From Clostridia bacterium (GTDB lineage Bacteria > Bacillota > Clostridia > Oscillospirales > Acutalibacteraceae), in contig JAFYSE010000059.1 in the NCBI GenBank assembly GCA_017546665.1, positions 1 to 39,028 on the forward strand: a stretch of DNA of 39,028 bases, in the 5' to 3' direction. The notes below the pieces were generated by a model that was not told the origin of the DNA, did not search any database, and saw only the letters and a program-made list of their open reading frames with translations. Below, one piece after another: positions 1-7,680 of this stretch. A program made the position numbers and the translations under genes. The first letter of the stretch is position 1. Each line of letters begins with the position of its first letter.

Positions 1-23
1 CATTACGTAAGGACGACGAATAA
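1..23 (+). CDS. rpoA: RNA polymerase alpha subunit, 3' end (partial)
   Basis: Only the last six codons and the TAA stop are inside the window (positions 3-23, reading LRKDDE). Firmicutes RpoA proteins commonly end in a GLGLRKDD-type tail, and rpoA directly precedes rplQ in the ribosomal-protein cluster of these bacteria. The call therefore rests on a short C-terminal motif plus gene order. Confidence 0.7.
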
Positions 24-40
24 TAAAGGAGTGATTTTGA

Positions 41-388
41 ATGCCAGGAACAAGAAAACTCGGCAGAACAAGCGATCACCGCAAGGCTATGCTCAGAGGT
101 ATGGTAACATATCTTATCGAGAACGGTCAGATTGAAACAACTGTAACAAGAGCCAAAGAAGTAAAGGCTATGGCTGAAAAAATGATTACAATCGCTAAAT
201 CAAGCGACCTTCACTCAAAGAGACAGGTTTACTCTTACATCACAAAAGAGTCTGTAGCTAAGAAGTTGATGGAAGAAGTAGCTCCAAAGTTCGCAGATAA
301 GAACGGTGGCTACACACGTGTTATCAAGACCGGCCCAAGAAGAGGCGATGCTGCTGAAATGTGCATCATCGAACTCATCGCTGACTAA
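41..388 (+). CDS. rplQ: 50S ribosomal protein L17
   Basis: A 115-residue protein with the L17 hallmarks: an N-terminal [14 protein letters not shown] stretch that contacts 23S rRNA, a central helix with [12 protein letters not shown], and a C-terminal [18 protein letters not shown] segment. Length is normal for the short bacterial form. The ATG sits 9 bases behind AAAGGAG. It follows the end of rpoA by 17 bases, so it is the last gene of the alpha-operon-type transcript, and it is followed within about 35 bases by a strong intrinsic terminator. Structural component of the large subunit near the exit tunnel. No anomalies. Confidence 0.98.
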   Translation: MPGTRKLGRTSDHRKAMLRGMVTYLIENGQIETTVTRAKEVKAMAEKMITIAKSSDLHSKRQVYSYITKESVAKKLMEEVAPKFADKNGGYTRVIKTGPRRGDAAEMCIIELIAD

Positions 389-420
389 TGCGGTAAGGCT
401 TTAAAAGACCAATAAATTAA

Positions 421-451
421 CCCCTCGGGAATTCCCGAGGGGTATTTTTTT
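421..451 (+). terminator. Intrinsic terminator of the rpoA-rplQ transcript
   Basis: A perfect 22-base palindrome at 421-442 (arms CCCCTCGGG and CCCGAGGGG around AATT) followed by TATTTTTTT. It lies 32 bases after the rplQ stop and closes the ribosomal-protein operon. Confidence 0.93.
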
Positions 452-480
452 ATGTAAAGAGCAATGCAACAAATCATTGC

Positions 481-509
481 TTGACTTTTTATTGTATCTA
501 TGCAATTAT
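481..509 (+). promoter_or_regulatory. Possible promoter of the small membrane protein
   Basis: TTGACT at 481-486 and AATTAT at 504-509 are separated by 17 bases; an overlapping TATAAA at 507-512 would give a long 20-base spacer. Downstream, a six-codon reading frame (534-554, MQSKAL then stop) sits behind AGGTGA and just before the membrane protein gene. It could be a leader peptide or chance. Confidence 0.35.
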
Positions 510-576
510 AAAATTAGGAAGTAGGTGATAACTATGCAGAGTAAAGCCTTGTAAAACTAATTAAAGAGGTGATTTT

Positions 577-1023
577 ATGAACGAAATAAAAAAATATGGC
601 TACTTTTCAATAATAGTAATTTATATTATAACAGCAATAACTTCTGTATTGGAAATTATTTATATAGCAGGTGAATATTGTTTTGACACAAAACTTTTAC
701 CTGAATCTATTTGGGATTTTCTTGACACTTATTTTTATTATGAAGCCCTACCATTTAGAATTATGATTGCAGTTGCAATACTTGCTGTGTTATCAATATT
801 ATTGTTTGTTTTTTACAGAAAGAATATTTCCAACGCAACAGCAATCTTATCGTCAACGATGCCAATAGTATCAGCAATTGGATGGACATCTCATTATTGG
901 ATTTCTAATGTAACAGATAAAGCAGATATTGGATATATTATAATTTCTGTTATTTGCATTATTCACATTGTTGCAACAGGAGTTTTCTTAATAAAAGATA
1001 AAGAAGAGTTTGATTATATGTAA
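577..1023 (+). CDS. Small four-helix membrane protein, unknown function
   Basis: A 148-residue protein of unrecognised family. Four hydrophobic segments are visible at about residues 8-30, 60-82, 87-110 and 116-138, with the conspicuous pair GWTSHYW in the third. There is no signal cleavage site and no soluble domain. The ATG is preceded by AGAGGTGATTTT, a good ribosome binding site. It stands alone between two intrinsic terminators, so it is a monocistronic unit. Composition is clearly more AT-rich than rplQ, suggesting accessory rather than core origin. No function is proposed. Confidence 0.75.
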   Translation: MNEIKKYGYFSIIVIYIITAITSVLEIIYIAGEYCFDTKLLPESIWDFLDTYFYYEALPFRIMIAVAILAVLSILLFVFYRKNISNATAILSSTMPIVSAIGWTSHYWISNVTDKADIGYIIISVICIIHIVATGVFLIKDKEEFDYM

Positions 1024-1029
1024 ATGAAA

Positions 1030-1058
1030 AAGGGACGGTAAAAACCGTCCCTTAATTT
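1030..1058. terminator. Bidirectional intrinsic terminator
   Basis: Ten-base arms AAGGGACGGT (1030-1039) and ACCGTCCCTT (1044-1053) around an AAAA loop, followed by AATTTTTT on the plus side and TTTTTC on the minus side. It lies between the converging membrane-protein and phosphodiesterase genes and can serve both. Confidence 0.88.
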
Positions 1059-1063
1059 TTTGC

Positions 1064-1525
1064 CTATCGTAATTTAATTCCTATACACATAAACCCATTG
1101 TCAACAATATCAACAACACCGTATTCGTCATCCTTTAATGCACCGGGGCAAAAGAGTTTGACACCATCTCCATTATCTTCCTGTTGTCTGTGGTTGTGTC
1201 CGTAAAGGGCTAACTGACAATTATTTCGTTTCGAAAGAGTAATAAGTCTGCTTAATGAACTCTTAACATATTCATAGTGTCCGTGGGTAATGTAAATTTT
1301 AAGTCCACCCTCATTTATGATTTGATTTTTGGGATATTTACAATGAAAATCATTATTGCCACAGACTTCATAAATTCGTTTGCCTTCAAGCAAAGGCTTT
1401 GCTCGTTCAAAATCGTAATGGCCATCACCTAAAAACACAACTACCTCTGCAGTCGGTTGAGCCTCAATAGCTTTTTTCATGGAAAAGAAATCTCCGTGTG
1501 AGTCGGACAAAACAAGTATTCTCAA
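1064..1525 (-). CDS. YfcE/MJ0936-family metallophosphodiesterase
   Basis: A calcineurin-fold phosphoesterase: DSHGD near the N terminus, GDGHYD, GNND, the THGH motif and a terminal GHNH metal-binding motif are all present in order. Relatives hydrolyse phosphodiesters with Mn2+-type dinuclear centres; the physiological substrate is unknown. The open frame extends upstream to 1717, but I choose the TTG at 1525 because GGAGG lies 7 bases before it and the protein then begins directly with the first beta strand (LRILVLSDSHGD). That gives 153 residues, normal for the family. In many Firmicutes this gene follows rph/rdgB, which is not the case here. It diverges from the three small genes to its right. 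Confidence 0.88.
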   Translation of the reverse strand: MRILVLSDSHGDFFSMKKAIEAQPTAEVVVFLGDGHYDFERAKPLLEGKRIYEVCGNNDFHCKYPKNQIINEGGLKIYITHGHYEYVKSSLSRLITLSKRNNCQLALYGHNHRQQEDNGDGVKLFCPGALKDDEYGVVDIVDNGFMCIGIKLR

Positions 1526-1583
1526 GCATATCCCTCCTTCGTTAAGCATAGTATTATTATATATGATTGTGGTGGTGTTTTCA

Positions 1584-1796
1584 ATGAATAACAATAATTT
1601 TGATGAAATAATTAATTCAGTAAAGTCACAAGATAGCCAAAAAGAAACAGAAGATTTTCTTAAAAAGAAATTAAATCCTTCCCAGACCAAGAAATTGAAA
1701 GAGGTTATGAGTGACAAAGGTGCTTTGGAACAGCTATTGTCAACTCCACAAGCAAAGGCTTTGTTAAAGAAGTTTATGGAGGCTCAAGATGATTGA
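1584..1796 (+). CDS. Small acidic/helical protein, first of a coupled trio, unknown
   Basis: I start this 70-residue protein at the ATG at 1584 (MNNNNFDEII), behind GGTGGTGTTTTCA; a longer open frame starting at 1479 would overlap the divergent phosphodiesterase gene. The sequence is predicted all-helical and very lysine/glutamate rich (LKKKLNPSQTKKLKEVMSD), with no membrane segment. Its end overlaps the start of the next gene by 8 bases, indicating translational coupling. I recognise no family function. Its helical character and partners suggest a small cytoplasmic complex, which is only inference. Confidence 0.65.
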   Translation: MNNNNFDEIINSVKSQDSQKETEDFLKKKLNPSQTKKLKEVMSDKGALEQLLSTPQAKALLKKFMEAQDD

Positions 1797-2103
1797 TATT
1801 GAAAATCTACTCTCATCTATAAGTGATGAGGATATGGCGAAAATAAAGGACCTTGCAAAGAATTTGTCAGGTAGCGAAGAAAAGAAAGCACCCGAAACTG
1901 AAAAAAGCAATTTCCCTATTGATTTGAATACAATGAATAAGATAATGTCAGTTATGGGCAGTATGGGCAAGGAGGATTATCGTACAAGACTTATTACTGA
2001 CCTAAAACCCATGCTGAGTGATGAAAGACAGAAAAAAGCGGATGAGGCAGTGAAATTTTTGCAACTGATGGAAATTTTACCATTACTCAGGGGGATGTTT
2101 TAA
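1789..2103 (+). CDS. Small helical protein, second of the trio, unknown
   Basis: A 104-residue protein: an N-terminal acidic helix (IDIENLLSSISDEDMAKIKDLAKNL), a proline/glutamate linker, and a C-terminal part with a DLKPMLSDERQKKADEA motif ending in ILPLLRGMF. I have an impression, unchecked, that this C-terminal pattern (leucine-rich, KP-LS-xR-xKxD) recurs in small uncharacterised clostridial proteins. It overlaps the previous gene by 8 bases and its stop shares a base with the next start (TAATG), so all three are co-translated. No signal peptide or catalytic motif is seen. Confidence 0.7.
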   Translation: MIDIENLLSSISDEDMAKIKDLAKNLSGSEEKKAPETEKSNFPIDLNTMNKIMSVMGSMGKEDYRTRLITDLKPMLSDERQKKADEAVKFLQLMEILPLLRGMF

Positions 2104-2519
2104 TGAGTAATTATTCTTATAGTGAAATTCAGGATATGCAGAGAAAGGCTATGGAAAGAGTCCGTGAAATGAAACGTAATTCAGATATTGTGACATCTTC
2201 TGCACAGAAGGAGTTTGACAGAGAAACTTTAATTCCACCTGTACAAAAGGTCATTGAACCCAAAATTACCAATATGCCACCGAATTTTCCAAAGAATAAT
2301 CCTTATCCATCCTTTAAGACGGTTTTTGAGAATGAGAATAAAGTAACAGTAAAAGAACAGAAACCGCCCCAAAGACCCGCACAAGAAAAAAGAGATAATA
2401 TAATTGAAACATTTTTTGCCGAGCCGGACAAAGCATTACTTTTGGGTCTAATTATGCTTTTAAAGAGCGAAAGAGCAGACGAAGCTCTTATTTTGGCATT
2501 AACATATATCCTGTCATAA
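2103..2519 (+). CDS. Proline-rich protein with hydrophobic C-terminal helix, third of the trio, unknown
   Basis: A 138-residue protein with three parts: a charged N-terminal helix (YSYSEIQDMQRKAMERVREMKRN), a central disordered proline/lysine-rich region (about residues 40-105), and a C-terminal amphipathic or hydrophobic helix pair (LLLGLIMLL ... ADEALILALTYIL). The C terminus could dock to a membrane or a partner protein. Its ATG overlaps the previous stop codon. No known family or activity is recognised. It faces the sulfatase maturase gene convergently, 52 bases away. Confidence 0.7.
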   Translation: MSNYSYSEIQDMQRKAMERVREMKRNSDIVTSSAQKEFDRETLIPPVQKVIEPKITNMPPNFPKNNPYPSFKTVFENENKVTVKEQKPPQRPAQEKRDNIIETFFAEPDKALLLGLIMLLKSERADEALILALTYILS

Positions 2520-2555
2520 AAAAGATAAAAATTGTCTTGACAAATAGACCTTAAT

Positions 2556-2580
2556 GTACTCAAAGTACGCTTTATTTTTT
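2556..2580 (+). terminator. Weak terminator-like hairpin
   Basis: Arms GTACT (2556-2560) and AGTAC (2564-2568) with a three-base loop, followed by GC and a T-rich run to 2580. It is in the right place to end the three-gene unit, but the stem is short. Confidence 0.4.
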
Positions 2581-3666
2581 TTCTTTTATAAACGCTCTAA
2601 ATAATGGTAGGCAGGAAGAGAAGAATTTTTTATAGCTTTCGCAGTAATCTCTGTCTGCTCTTGTTCGTTTGCAGCCTCCTGCACGACATAAGGGATAGAA
2701 TTTGCATTGTTTACACTTGTCTGGTACTGCAAGGCTTTCTCTTAGGAATTCTATTGCTTTTTCACTATGTGCAAGAGTGTCAAAATTCTCATTTTCATCA
2801 TTGATATTACCGAGTAGCCACTGGTCAGTACAGTAAAAGTCACAAGGATACATATTTCCGTTGCCTTCAACTACAAATTGATGCATACAATGTCCGCACA
2901 TTCCACATTGTTCCGTAGGATTTCCTAAAAATTGATGTACTATATTATCGAACCATCTCACACTTGTATATTGTCCACGAACATAGTCTTTAACATAGTA
3001 ATTAAAGCACTTTATAAGGAAATCACCATATTGCTGTGGTGTCATATAAAGTTCACTTTCTGTCTTATCATCAAATGGACGCAGACAAGGAATGAACTGT
3101 AAATAACGGAAACCTTTACTATGAAAATACTTGTAAATCTCATCAATATGGTCGGCACAGTAGCCTGTAAGAACAGTAAGAATATTGAACTCAACCCTGT
3201 GTTTCTGCAATTTCTCTGCGGCTGCAATAATCTTATAAAAAGTATTTTCTCTGTTTGCATCCACTCGGAACTTGTTATGTTCAAAGTTTCCGTCAAGGCT
3301 TAATCCCACAAGGAAATTGTTATAGTGGAAAAACTCGCACCACTCGTCAGTTAAAAGAGTACCATTTGTCTGTGTGCTGAAATAAATTTGACTATTTAAC
3401 TTGTTGGAAGATTTAACTTTCTCCACAAAATGCTTGAAATAGGGGAGACCGGCCATTAAAGGCTCACCACCCTGAAAAGCAAAGGCAACACTTTCACCAT
3501 TGGCAAATTCCAATGCCTTTTCTATTAAATTGTCGGCAGTAGTTTCTGCCATAATACCGAAGGATGAAATCTCACGAAGTTCTGTAACATTGTGATAAAA
3601 GCAGTACTCACAACGCATATTACAAAGGCTTGATGCAGGTTTAATCATTATTGAAAGAGGGGGCAT
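2572..3666 (-). CDS. Anaerobic sulfatase-maturating enzyme (radical SAM/SPASM)
   Basis: This enzyme converts the active-site Cys or Ser of sulfatases to C-alpha-formylglycine in the cytoplasm before export, using S-adenosylmethionine and [4Fe-4S] clusters. The radical-SAM motif CNMRCEYC lies at residues 15-22 of my start. Two auxiliary-cluster regions follow near the C terminus: CGMCGHC with VVEGNGNMYPCDFYC, then CKQCKFYPLCRAGGC, the classic anSME SPASM pattern. Length (364 aa) matches anSMEs. I prefer the ATG at 3666 (AGAGAG 8 bases upstream) over the GTG at 3675, whose purine tract abuts the start. The neighbouring upstream gene encodes a Cys-type sulfatase, its obvious substrate. Confidence 0.93.
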   Translation of the reverse strand: MPPLSIMIKPASSLCNMRCEYCFYHNVTELREISSFGIMAETTADNLIEKALEFANGESVAFAFQGGEPLMAGLPYFKHFVEKVKSSNKLNSQIYFSTQTNGTLLTDEWCEFFHYNNFLVGLSLDGNFEHNKFRVDANRENTFYKIIAAAEKLQKHRVEFNILTVLTGYCADHIDEIYKYFHSKGFRYLQFIPCLRPFDDKTESELYMTPQQYGDFLIKCFNYYVKDYVRGQYTSVRWFDNIVHQFLGNPTEQCGMCGHCMHQFVVEGNGNMYPCDFYCTDQWLLGNINDENENFDTLAHSEKAIEFLRESLAVPDKCKQCKFYPLCRAGGCKRTRADRDYCESYKKFFSSCLPLFRAFIKEKK

Positions 3667-3692
3667 AATTTTCACTCTCTTTTAGAAATATA

Positions 3693-3710
3693 CCCCACAT
3701 TTCTGTGGGG
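3693..3710. promoter_or_regulatory. Intergenic hairpin between sulfatase and maturase
   Basis: Seven-base arms CCCCACA (3693-3699) and TGTGGGG (3704-3710), placed 8 bases after the sulfatase stop and about 26 bases before the maturase start. On the minus (coding) strand it is followed only by TATATTTC, so it would be a leaky terminator or an RNA processing/stability element lowering maturase output relative to sulfatase. Confidence 0.55.
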
Positions 3711-3718
3711 CTTTATTT

Positions 3719-5773
3719 TTATAAGGTCTTATAATAATCGTAGTTAATACCACGACGGTTATCCTTGAAATTCTTCATAACAGTATCCATCTGTTTGTTC
3801 ATTTCATCTGCGATTTCAGGATATGTGCTTGTACGGTTGTAGTTCTCACCCTTGTCGTCAGAAAGAATATAAAGCCAATTCTTACGGGTTTTATCGAAGA
3901 ATGCAGGATTATCATTCTGCATTTTACGGAAATACTTGAATGTCACATATTCATTTTCAGTAAGAATAGGGTATGTATAATCTTTATATTCTTCACGAGC
4001 AAGAACATCCTTTGTTTCTGCTGTGTATTGAATTGCTTTAAGCTTTTCACGTTTCATATGAAGAATAGGATGCTCAATAGTGTGAATTGCAGTATCATCC
4101 TTTAAAACAGGAAGCATTGAAACCCCATCAATATCTCTGTCCATAGGAAGATTGTTTTCAGTACCGCTTACAGTGATGCCACAAAGGTCAATAAGTGTAG
4201 GGAACATATCGCAAAGAACAGCACTTTGACTGCGTGTTTCACCATTTTCCCAGAGACCATCATTGTTTTCCCATTTAATCATAAACGGAACCTTCTGACC
4301 TGCCTCATAAGCTGTGTATTTACCACCACGAAGTTCGCCTGTTGAACCTTCAAGAGCAGGGCCATTATCACTTGTAAAGACAATAATGGTATCGTCCATA
4401 ACACCTAATTCTTCAAGTGTGTTAAAGAGTTCACCGAGATAGTAGTCGAACTCTGTGATACAGTCAACGTATGTGCCCATACCCGTTGTACCATCAAAAT
4501 CATCACCTGCAAAAACAGGTCCGTGTGGCCAAGGGGACGCATAGTATGCAAAAAACGGCTCGTCTGAATTTGTAACTTTATCAGTAATCCAATCAGTAAT
4601 TTCTTCGTGAATCCATTCACTCAACATACTTTGTTCTTTTTTGCCGTCAACAATTAATTCGTCAGTACCATGGACGATTTCGTATTCCCCGTTTTCTTCG
4701 CTGACGTGGTAGAAAGGACTCATATCGTTAACGTGATGACCACCGTAGAAATAGTCAAAGCCTTGATTTGTTGGAAGATATTCACCGTAGTCACCAAGGT
4801 GCCATTTACCGAAAGCACCTGTGTTGTATCCTGCACTTTGGAAAACCTCTGCAATAGTGATTTCGTCACCTAACATACCGTCAACATTATTACCCATTTC
4901 AATAGAATTGAAAATTCGTGTTGATGCGAAAGGTGAGAGGGTGTCAAAGGTTGGATAAATAACATTATCAGCATATCCACGGAAAGGATAACGACCTGTC
5001 ATAAGGCTGAAACGAGCAGGAGAACAAACTGAATATGCAGAATAGAAATTGTCAAAATTAAGACCTTCTTCACCAATTCTATCTATATTAGGTGTGTCGT
5101 AGATTGCACCATTGAGAGATGTGTCACCATAACCCATATCGTCCATCATAATAAAAAGCACATTTGGTTTATCAGCAGTGTTTTTATCAACTTTTTTTAA
5201 GTAGTCGTCGTGCCCTTCCCAAAGTCTGTCAACATTAGGCTGTGAACGAAGATTCATTGTAAGAACATAAAGTACGCTTGTTCCTGCAAGAAGTACACTT
5301 AAAGCACTTGTAAGAACAAAATGAGTACTCTTTTTATTGAATGACTTTTTACCAACAACAAAGAGAGCAACAAGAACAATAATACAAGGAAGAATAAGTA
5401 AAATATTTCCGCCTAAACGAACAAGGAAGTTATAGTTACTTGCACCTGAGAAAAGTGCATTTTCAACGGAACTCCAACCTGTTTTGCCACTTGAAAATGC
5501 TCCAAAGCCTGCGTCTGCACCCCAAATAGCATAGTAGAGTACAATTGCAATCGCAGATGCTCCATAGCCGATAAAATTCCATAAATAAAGTTTCTTGAAA
5601 ATTAAAAGTCCGAGAATAATAAGTGCAGAAATGATGCACATATATCCCACATTTACAACTGCAACTATGTTATGTTGCATAATAAGAAGGGCAATTCCCA
5701 ACCCCAAACCAAGAATCATTGTGAGTATGGGAAAGAATTTCTTTGAATTATCAAAAAGAACTCCTTTTTTCAT
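3719..5773 (-). CDS. Membrane-anchored Cys-type sulfatase (formylglycine-dependent)
   Basis: A 684-residue protein in two parts. Residues 1-175 hold five predicted membrane helices (about 13-32, 36-58, 65-84, 121-141, 151-171). Residues 203-684 are a sulfatase domain facing outward. Sulfatase signature 1 is SVCSPARFSLMTG with Cys250 as the formylglycine precursor, signature 2 is GYNTGAFGKWHL, and metal ligands MDD (210-212) and FTSDNG are visible. The five-TM-plus-sulfatase-fold plan resembles lipoteichoic acid synthase, but LtaS uses Thr in place of Cys and lacks CxPxR. It is 3 bases downstream of the acyltransferase gene and followed by its maturase. The substrate (host glycan sulfate or an envelope sulfate) cannot be read from sequence. 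Confidence 0.9.
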   Translation of the reverse strand: MKKGVLFDNSKKFFPILTMILGLGLGIALLIMQHNIVAVVNVGYMCIISALIILGLLIFKKLYLWNFIGYGASAIAIVLYYAIWGADAGFGAFSSGKTGWSSVENALFSGASNYNFLVRLGGNILLILPCIIVLVALFVVGKKSFNKKSTHFVLTSALSVLLAGTSVLYVLTMNLRSQPNVDRLWEGHDDYLKKVDKNTADKPNVLFIMMDDMGYGDTSLNGAIYDTPNIDRIGEEGLNFDNFYSAYSVCSPARFSLMTGRYPFRGYADNVIYPTFDTLSPFASTRIFNSIEMGNNVDGMLGDEITIAEVFQSAGYNTGAFGKWHLGDYGEYLPTNQGFDYFYGGHHVNDMSPFYHVSEENGEYEIVHGTDELIVDGKKEQSMLSEWIHEEITDWITDKVTNSDEPFFAYYASPWPHGPVFAGDDFDGTTGMGTYVDCITEFDYYLGELFNTLEELGVMDDTIIVFTSDNGPALEGSTGELRGGKYTAYEAGQKVPFMIKWENNDGLWENGETRSQSAVLCDMFPTLIDLCGITVSGTENNLPMDRDIDGVSMLPVLKDDTAIHTIEHPILHMKREKLKAIQYTAETKDVLAREEYKDYTYPILTENEYVTFKYFRKMQNDNPAFFDKTRKNWLYILSDDKGENYNRTSTYPEIADEMNKQMDTVMKNFKDNRRGINYDYYKTL

Positions 5774-5776
5774 TTT

Positions 5777-6532
5777 TTACTCCTCCTCATATTTTTGCGA
5801 TTCTGCGAGAATAACGTTATATACTCTTTCGTTAAGTGCTTTCACCTGTTCACGATTCATTTTGCTCGTTTCGATGGGGTCAAGAACCGTAACCTTAACA
5901 TCCGTCGGTGTTACAACACCACCACTGCCCTCAAGGACTTTAAATGCATTTCGTATATAAATAGGAACAACAGTAACGCCTGTTTTTTGTACGATTTTAA
6001 ATGCACCGTTTTTGAATTCATCAGGGGTGTTGCTGTATCCACGTTTGCCCTCTGGGAAAACAACCATTGAAAGACCGTTTTTAATCTGTTCAGCGGTTTT
6101 GTTAAGAGCTTTAATGCCCTCTCGAGCATTTTCCTGATTGATTGGAACGCAGTGAAGAATATGGCTTATCTGCTCAATAGCAAAGAATTGGTTAAGCTGC
6201 ATTCTCATTAAGAATCCATAGTCAAAATCCTTTAAGGCATCCAATAAAATAGGAACATCGGCATAACTTTGATGATTTGGAGTGAAAAGCACGGGACGAT
6301 TTGTAGGAATTTTTTCAAGTCCCTCAACAGTAAGCTTTATACCCGCAGCCTTTGTAACAAAACCTGCCCATTTTTTAACTGCCTTAAAGCCGAATTTGTC
6401 GGCTTGTTTTAGCTTTCCTTGTTTTTCAAGTAATTTGTGGTAGAAAATCTTTGGCTCCATAACAAGGAATAAATGACCAAAGATTTTTGCAAAAGCTCCA
6501 TAGCTAAATGCTTTTTCTTTAAAATTTTCCAT
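5777..6532 (-). CDS. 1-acyl-sn-glycerol-3-phosphate acyltransferase (PlsC family)
   Basis: Transfers an acyl chain to lysophosphatidic acid, or possibly to another glycerol/sugar acceptor, at the cytoplasmic face of the membrane. The family motifs are visible: NHQSYAD with the catalytic HX4D (His87, Asp92), a central segment near residues 108-132, and the FPEGKR motif at 159-164. Length 251 aa is typical. The gene starts 4 bases after the carboxypeptidase stop and ends 3 bases before the sulfatase start, so it is co-translated with both. This context suggests an envelope-lipid role linked to the membrane sulfatase, though it may equally be the housekeeping PlsC. Confidence 0.88.
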   Translation of the reverse strand: MENFKEKAFSYGAFAKIFGHLFLVMEPKIFYHKLLEKQGKLKQADKFGFKAVKKWAGFVTKAAGIKLTVEGLEKIPTNRPVLFTPNHQSYADVPILLDALKDFDYGFLMRMQLNQFFAIEQISHILHCVPINQENAREGIKALNKTAEQIKNGLSMVVFPEGKRGYSNTPDEFKNGAFKIVQKTGVTVVPIYIRNAFKVLEGSGGVVTPTDVKVTVLDPIETSKMNREQVKALNERVYNVILAESQKYEEE

Positions 6533-6536
6533 TCGT

Positions 6537-7499
6537 CTATGCCTCTAAATAATCAATATATTCTTCTAAACAAAGCCCAAGCTCGTTCATTTTTTTAGCA
6601 TGTTCAACACCAACATATCTGAAATGCCATGGCTCATACATAATTCCTGTAATATTGGTCTTATCCTTATCATAACGAAGAATAAAACCGTAGTTTTCAG
6701 CATTTTCCATAAGCCACTTGAATTGTGGTGTGTTTTCAAATGATTCAGTTAGGTTCCAGTTTCCTTTTTCAAGAATGTCAAAGCCCAAACCAGTATTATG
6801 CTCACTTGTTCCAGAGAAGGTTCGTTCAACATTTGCCTTGTTAATTGCGTCGATTTCGGAATAACCTGCTTTCATATATGAGTTTACGGAACGAGTGAAA
6901 AGCTTATCCTGTAAATATATGCTACGATATGCAGAAACAAGATTTAATGGAACACCTGCTTCACTTGCAGCTGCAAACATATCTTTAAGTGGTTGATATG
7001 CTGCTCTGTCAACAGCCTTAACAGAATTATGTTCCTCACAGTTTAAGTACATAGCATCAACATATTTCCCATTTGACCAATACACTAAATCCCACTTGAA
7101 ATCCTCAGGTAACTCGTATTGTCTGTTCAAAAGCATTAAACTTCTTCCGTGCTTGAAGATATCAGCAGTTACTGCATCGGGAGAACGATATTTAACTGCG
7201 TCATAGAAGGATTTCATTACAGGTGCAGAAGTTACAGGCTCGGATGAAGGCTCTTCGGTCGGCGTTTCGCCCGTAGAAGGCTCTGTGACAGAATCTGTTG
7301 GAGTCTCTGTTGAAGGCTCTGTATGCTCCACCTTGTTTGTCTGGTTATTTTCAGTTGGATTAGACTCATATTCAGGAGTATTATCATTTGAAGATGTTGC
7401 AAATATTAATGCAACTACAATAGCCACAACTGCTACTGCAAGTAATGCAACCTTTTTTAAGTCAAAATTGGATTTTTTACGTCTTTTGTTTGTTGCCAT
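6537..7499 (-). CDS. Membrane-anchored D-alanyl-D-alanine carboxypeptidase (VanY/M15B)
   Basis: A 320-residue protein with a lysine/arginine-rich start, one membrane helix (about 15-34), a Ser/Thr/Pro/Glu-rich spacer (38-95) and an extracellular M15B zinc peptidase domain. Active-site elements: SAYRSIYLQ (189-197), SEHNTGLGFD with zinc ligands His234 and Asp241, and EPWHFRYVG with catalytic Glu289 and His292. Such enzymes trim the terminal D-Ala of peptidoglycan stem peptides. It is the first gene of a four-gene operon with plsC, sulfatase and maturase, preceded by its own promoter. AAAGGAG precedes the ATG. No van regulatory genes are near, so vancomycin resistance should not be inferred. 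Confidence 0.92.
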   Translation of the reverse strand: MATNKRRKKSNFDLKKVALLAVAVVAIVVALIFATSSNDNTPEYESNPTENNQTNKVEHTEPSTETPTDSVTEPSTGETPTEEPSSEPVTSAPVMKSFYDAVKYRSPDAVTADIFKHGRSLMLLNRQYELPEDFKWDLVYWSNGKYVDAMYLNCEEHNSVKAVDRAAYQPLKDMFAAASEAGVPLNLVSAYRSIYLQDKLFTRSVNSYMKAGYSEIDAINKANVERTFSGTSEHNTGLGFDILEKGNWNLTESFENTPQFKWLMENAENYGFILRYDKDKTNITGIMYEPWHFRYVGVEHAKKMNELGLCLEEYIDYLEA

Positions 7500-7524
7500 T
7501 TAAAACAACTCCTTTATCCTATTA

Positions 7525-7554
7525 ATTATATCATAAAGCAAAAAGAAAAAACAA
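7525..7554 (-). promoter_or_regulatory. Promoter of the carboxypeptidase-sulfatase operon
   Basis: On the minus strand TTGTTT (7554-7549), an 18-base spacer and TATAAT (7530-7525), 26 bases upstream of the start codon. Good -10, weak -35. Confidence 0.55.
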
Positions 7555-7612
7555 TAGTAATATAATAAATATAGAATTAAATACTCAAAAGAAGAGGAAA
7601 TGTTATAGCCTA

Positions 7613-7641
7613 TTGACATTTTTTCAGTTTTGTTGTAAAGT
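7613..7641 (+). promoter_or_regulatory. Promoter of the anchored surface protein
   Basis: TTGACA (7613-7618), 17-base spacer, TAAAGT (7636-7641): a good sigma-A-type promoter about 35 bases before the start codon. Confidence 0.65.
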
Positions 7642-7680
7642 ATATCCGTGAATGTTTAACTTTTGAAAGGGGTTAAAAAA

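Noticed and set aside
1526..1717. Upstream extension of the YfcE-like phosphodiesterase
   Set aside because: The extension overlaps the divergent small gene, looks like non-protein sequence, and a GGAGG site positions the start at the TTG at 1525.
3719..5773. Lipoteichoic acid synthase identity for the sulfatase-fold protein
   Set aside because: The five-helix layout fits, but the active-site Cys in CSPAR and adjacent maturase identify a formylglycine sulfatase rather than a Thr-dependent LtaS.
6537..7499. Vancomycin-resistance VanY
   Set aside because: The enzyme family matches, but no vanRS, vanH, vanA-type ligase or vanX lies nearby; a housekeeping carboxypeptidase is the simpler reading.
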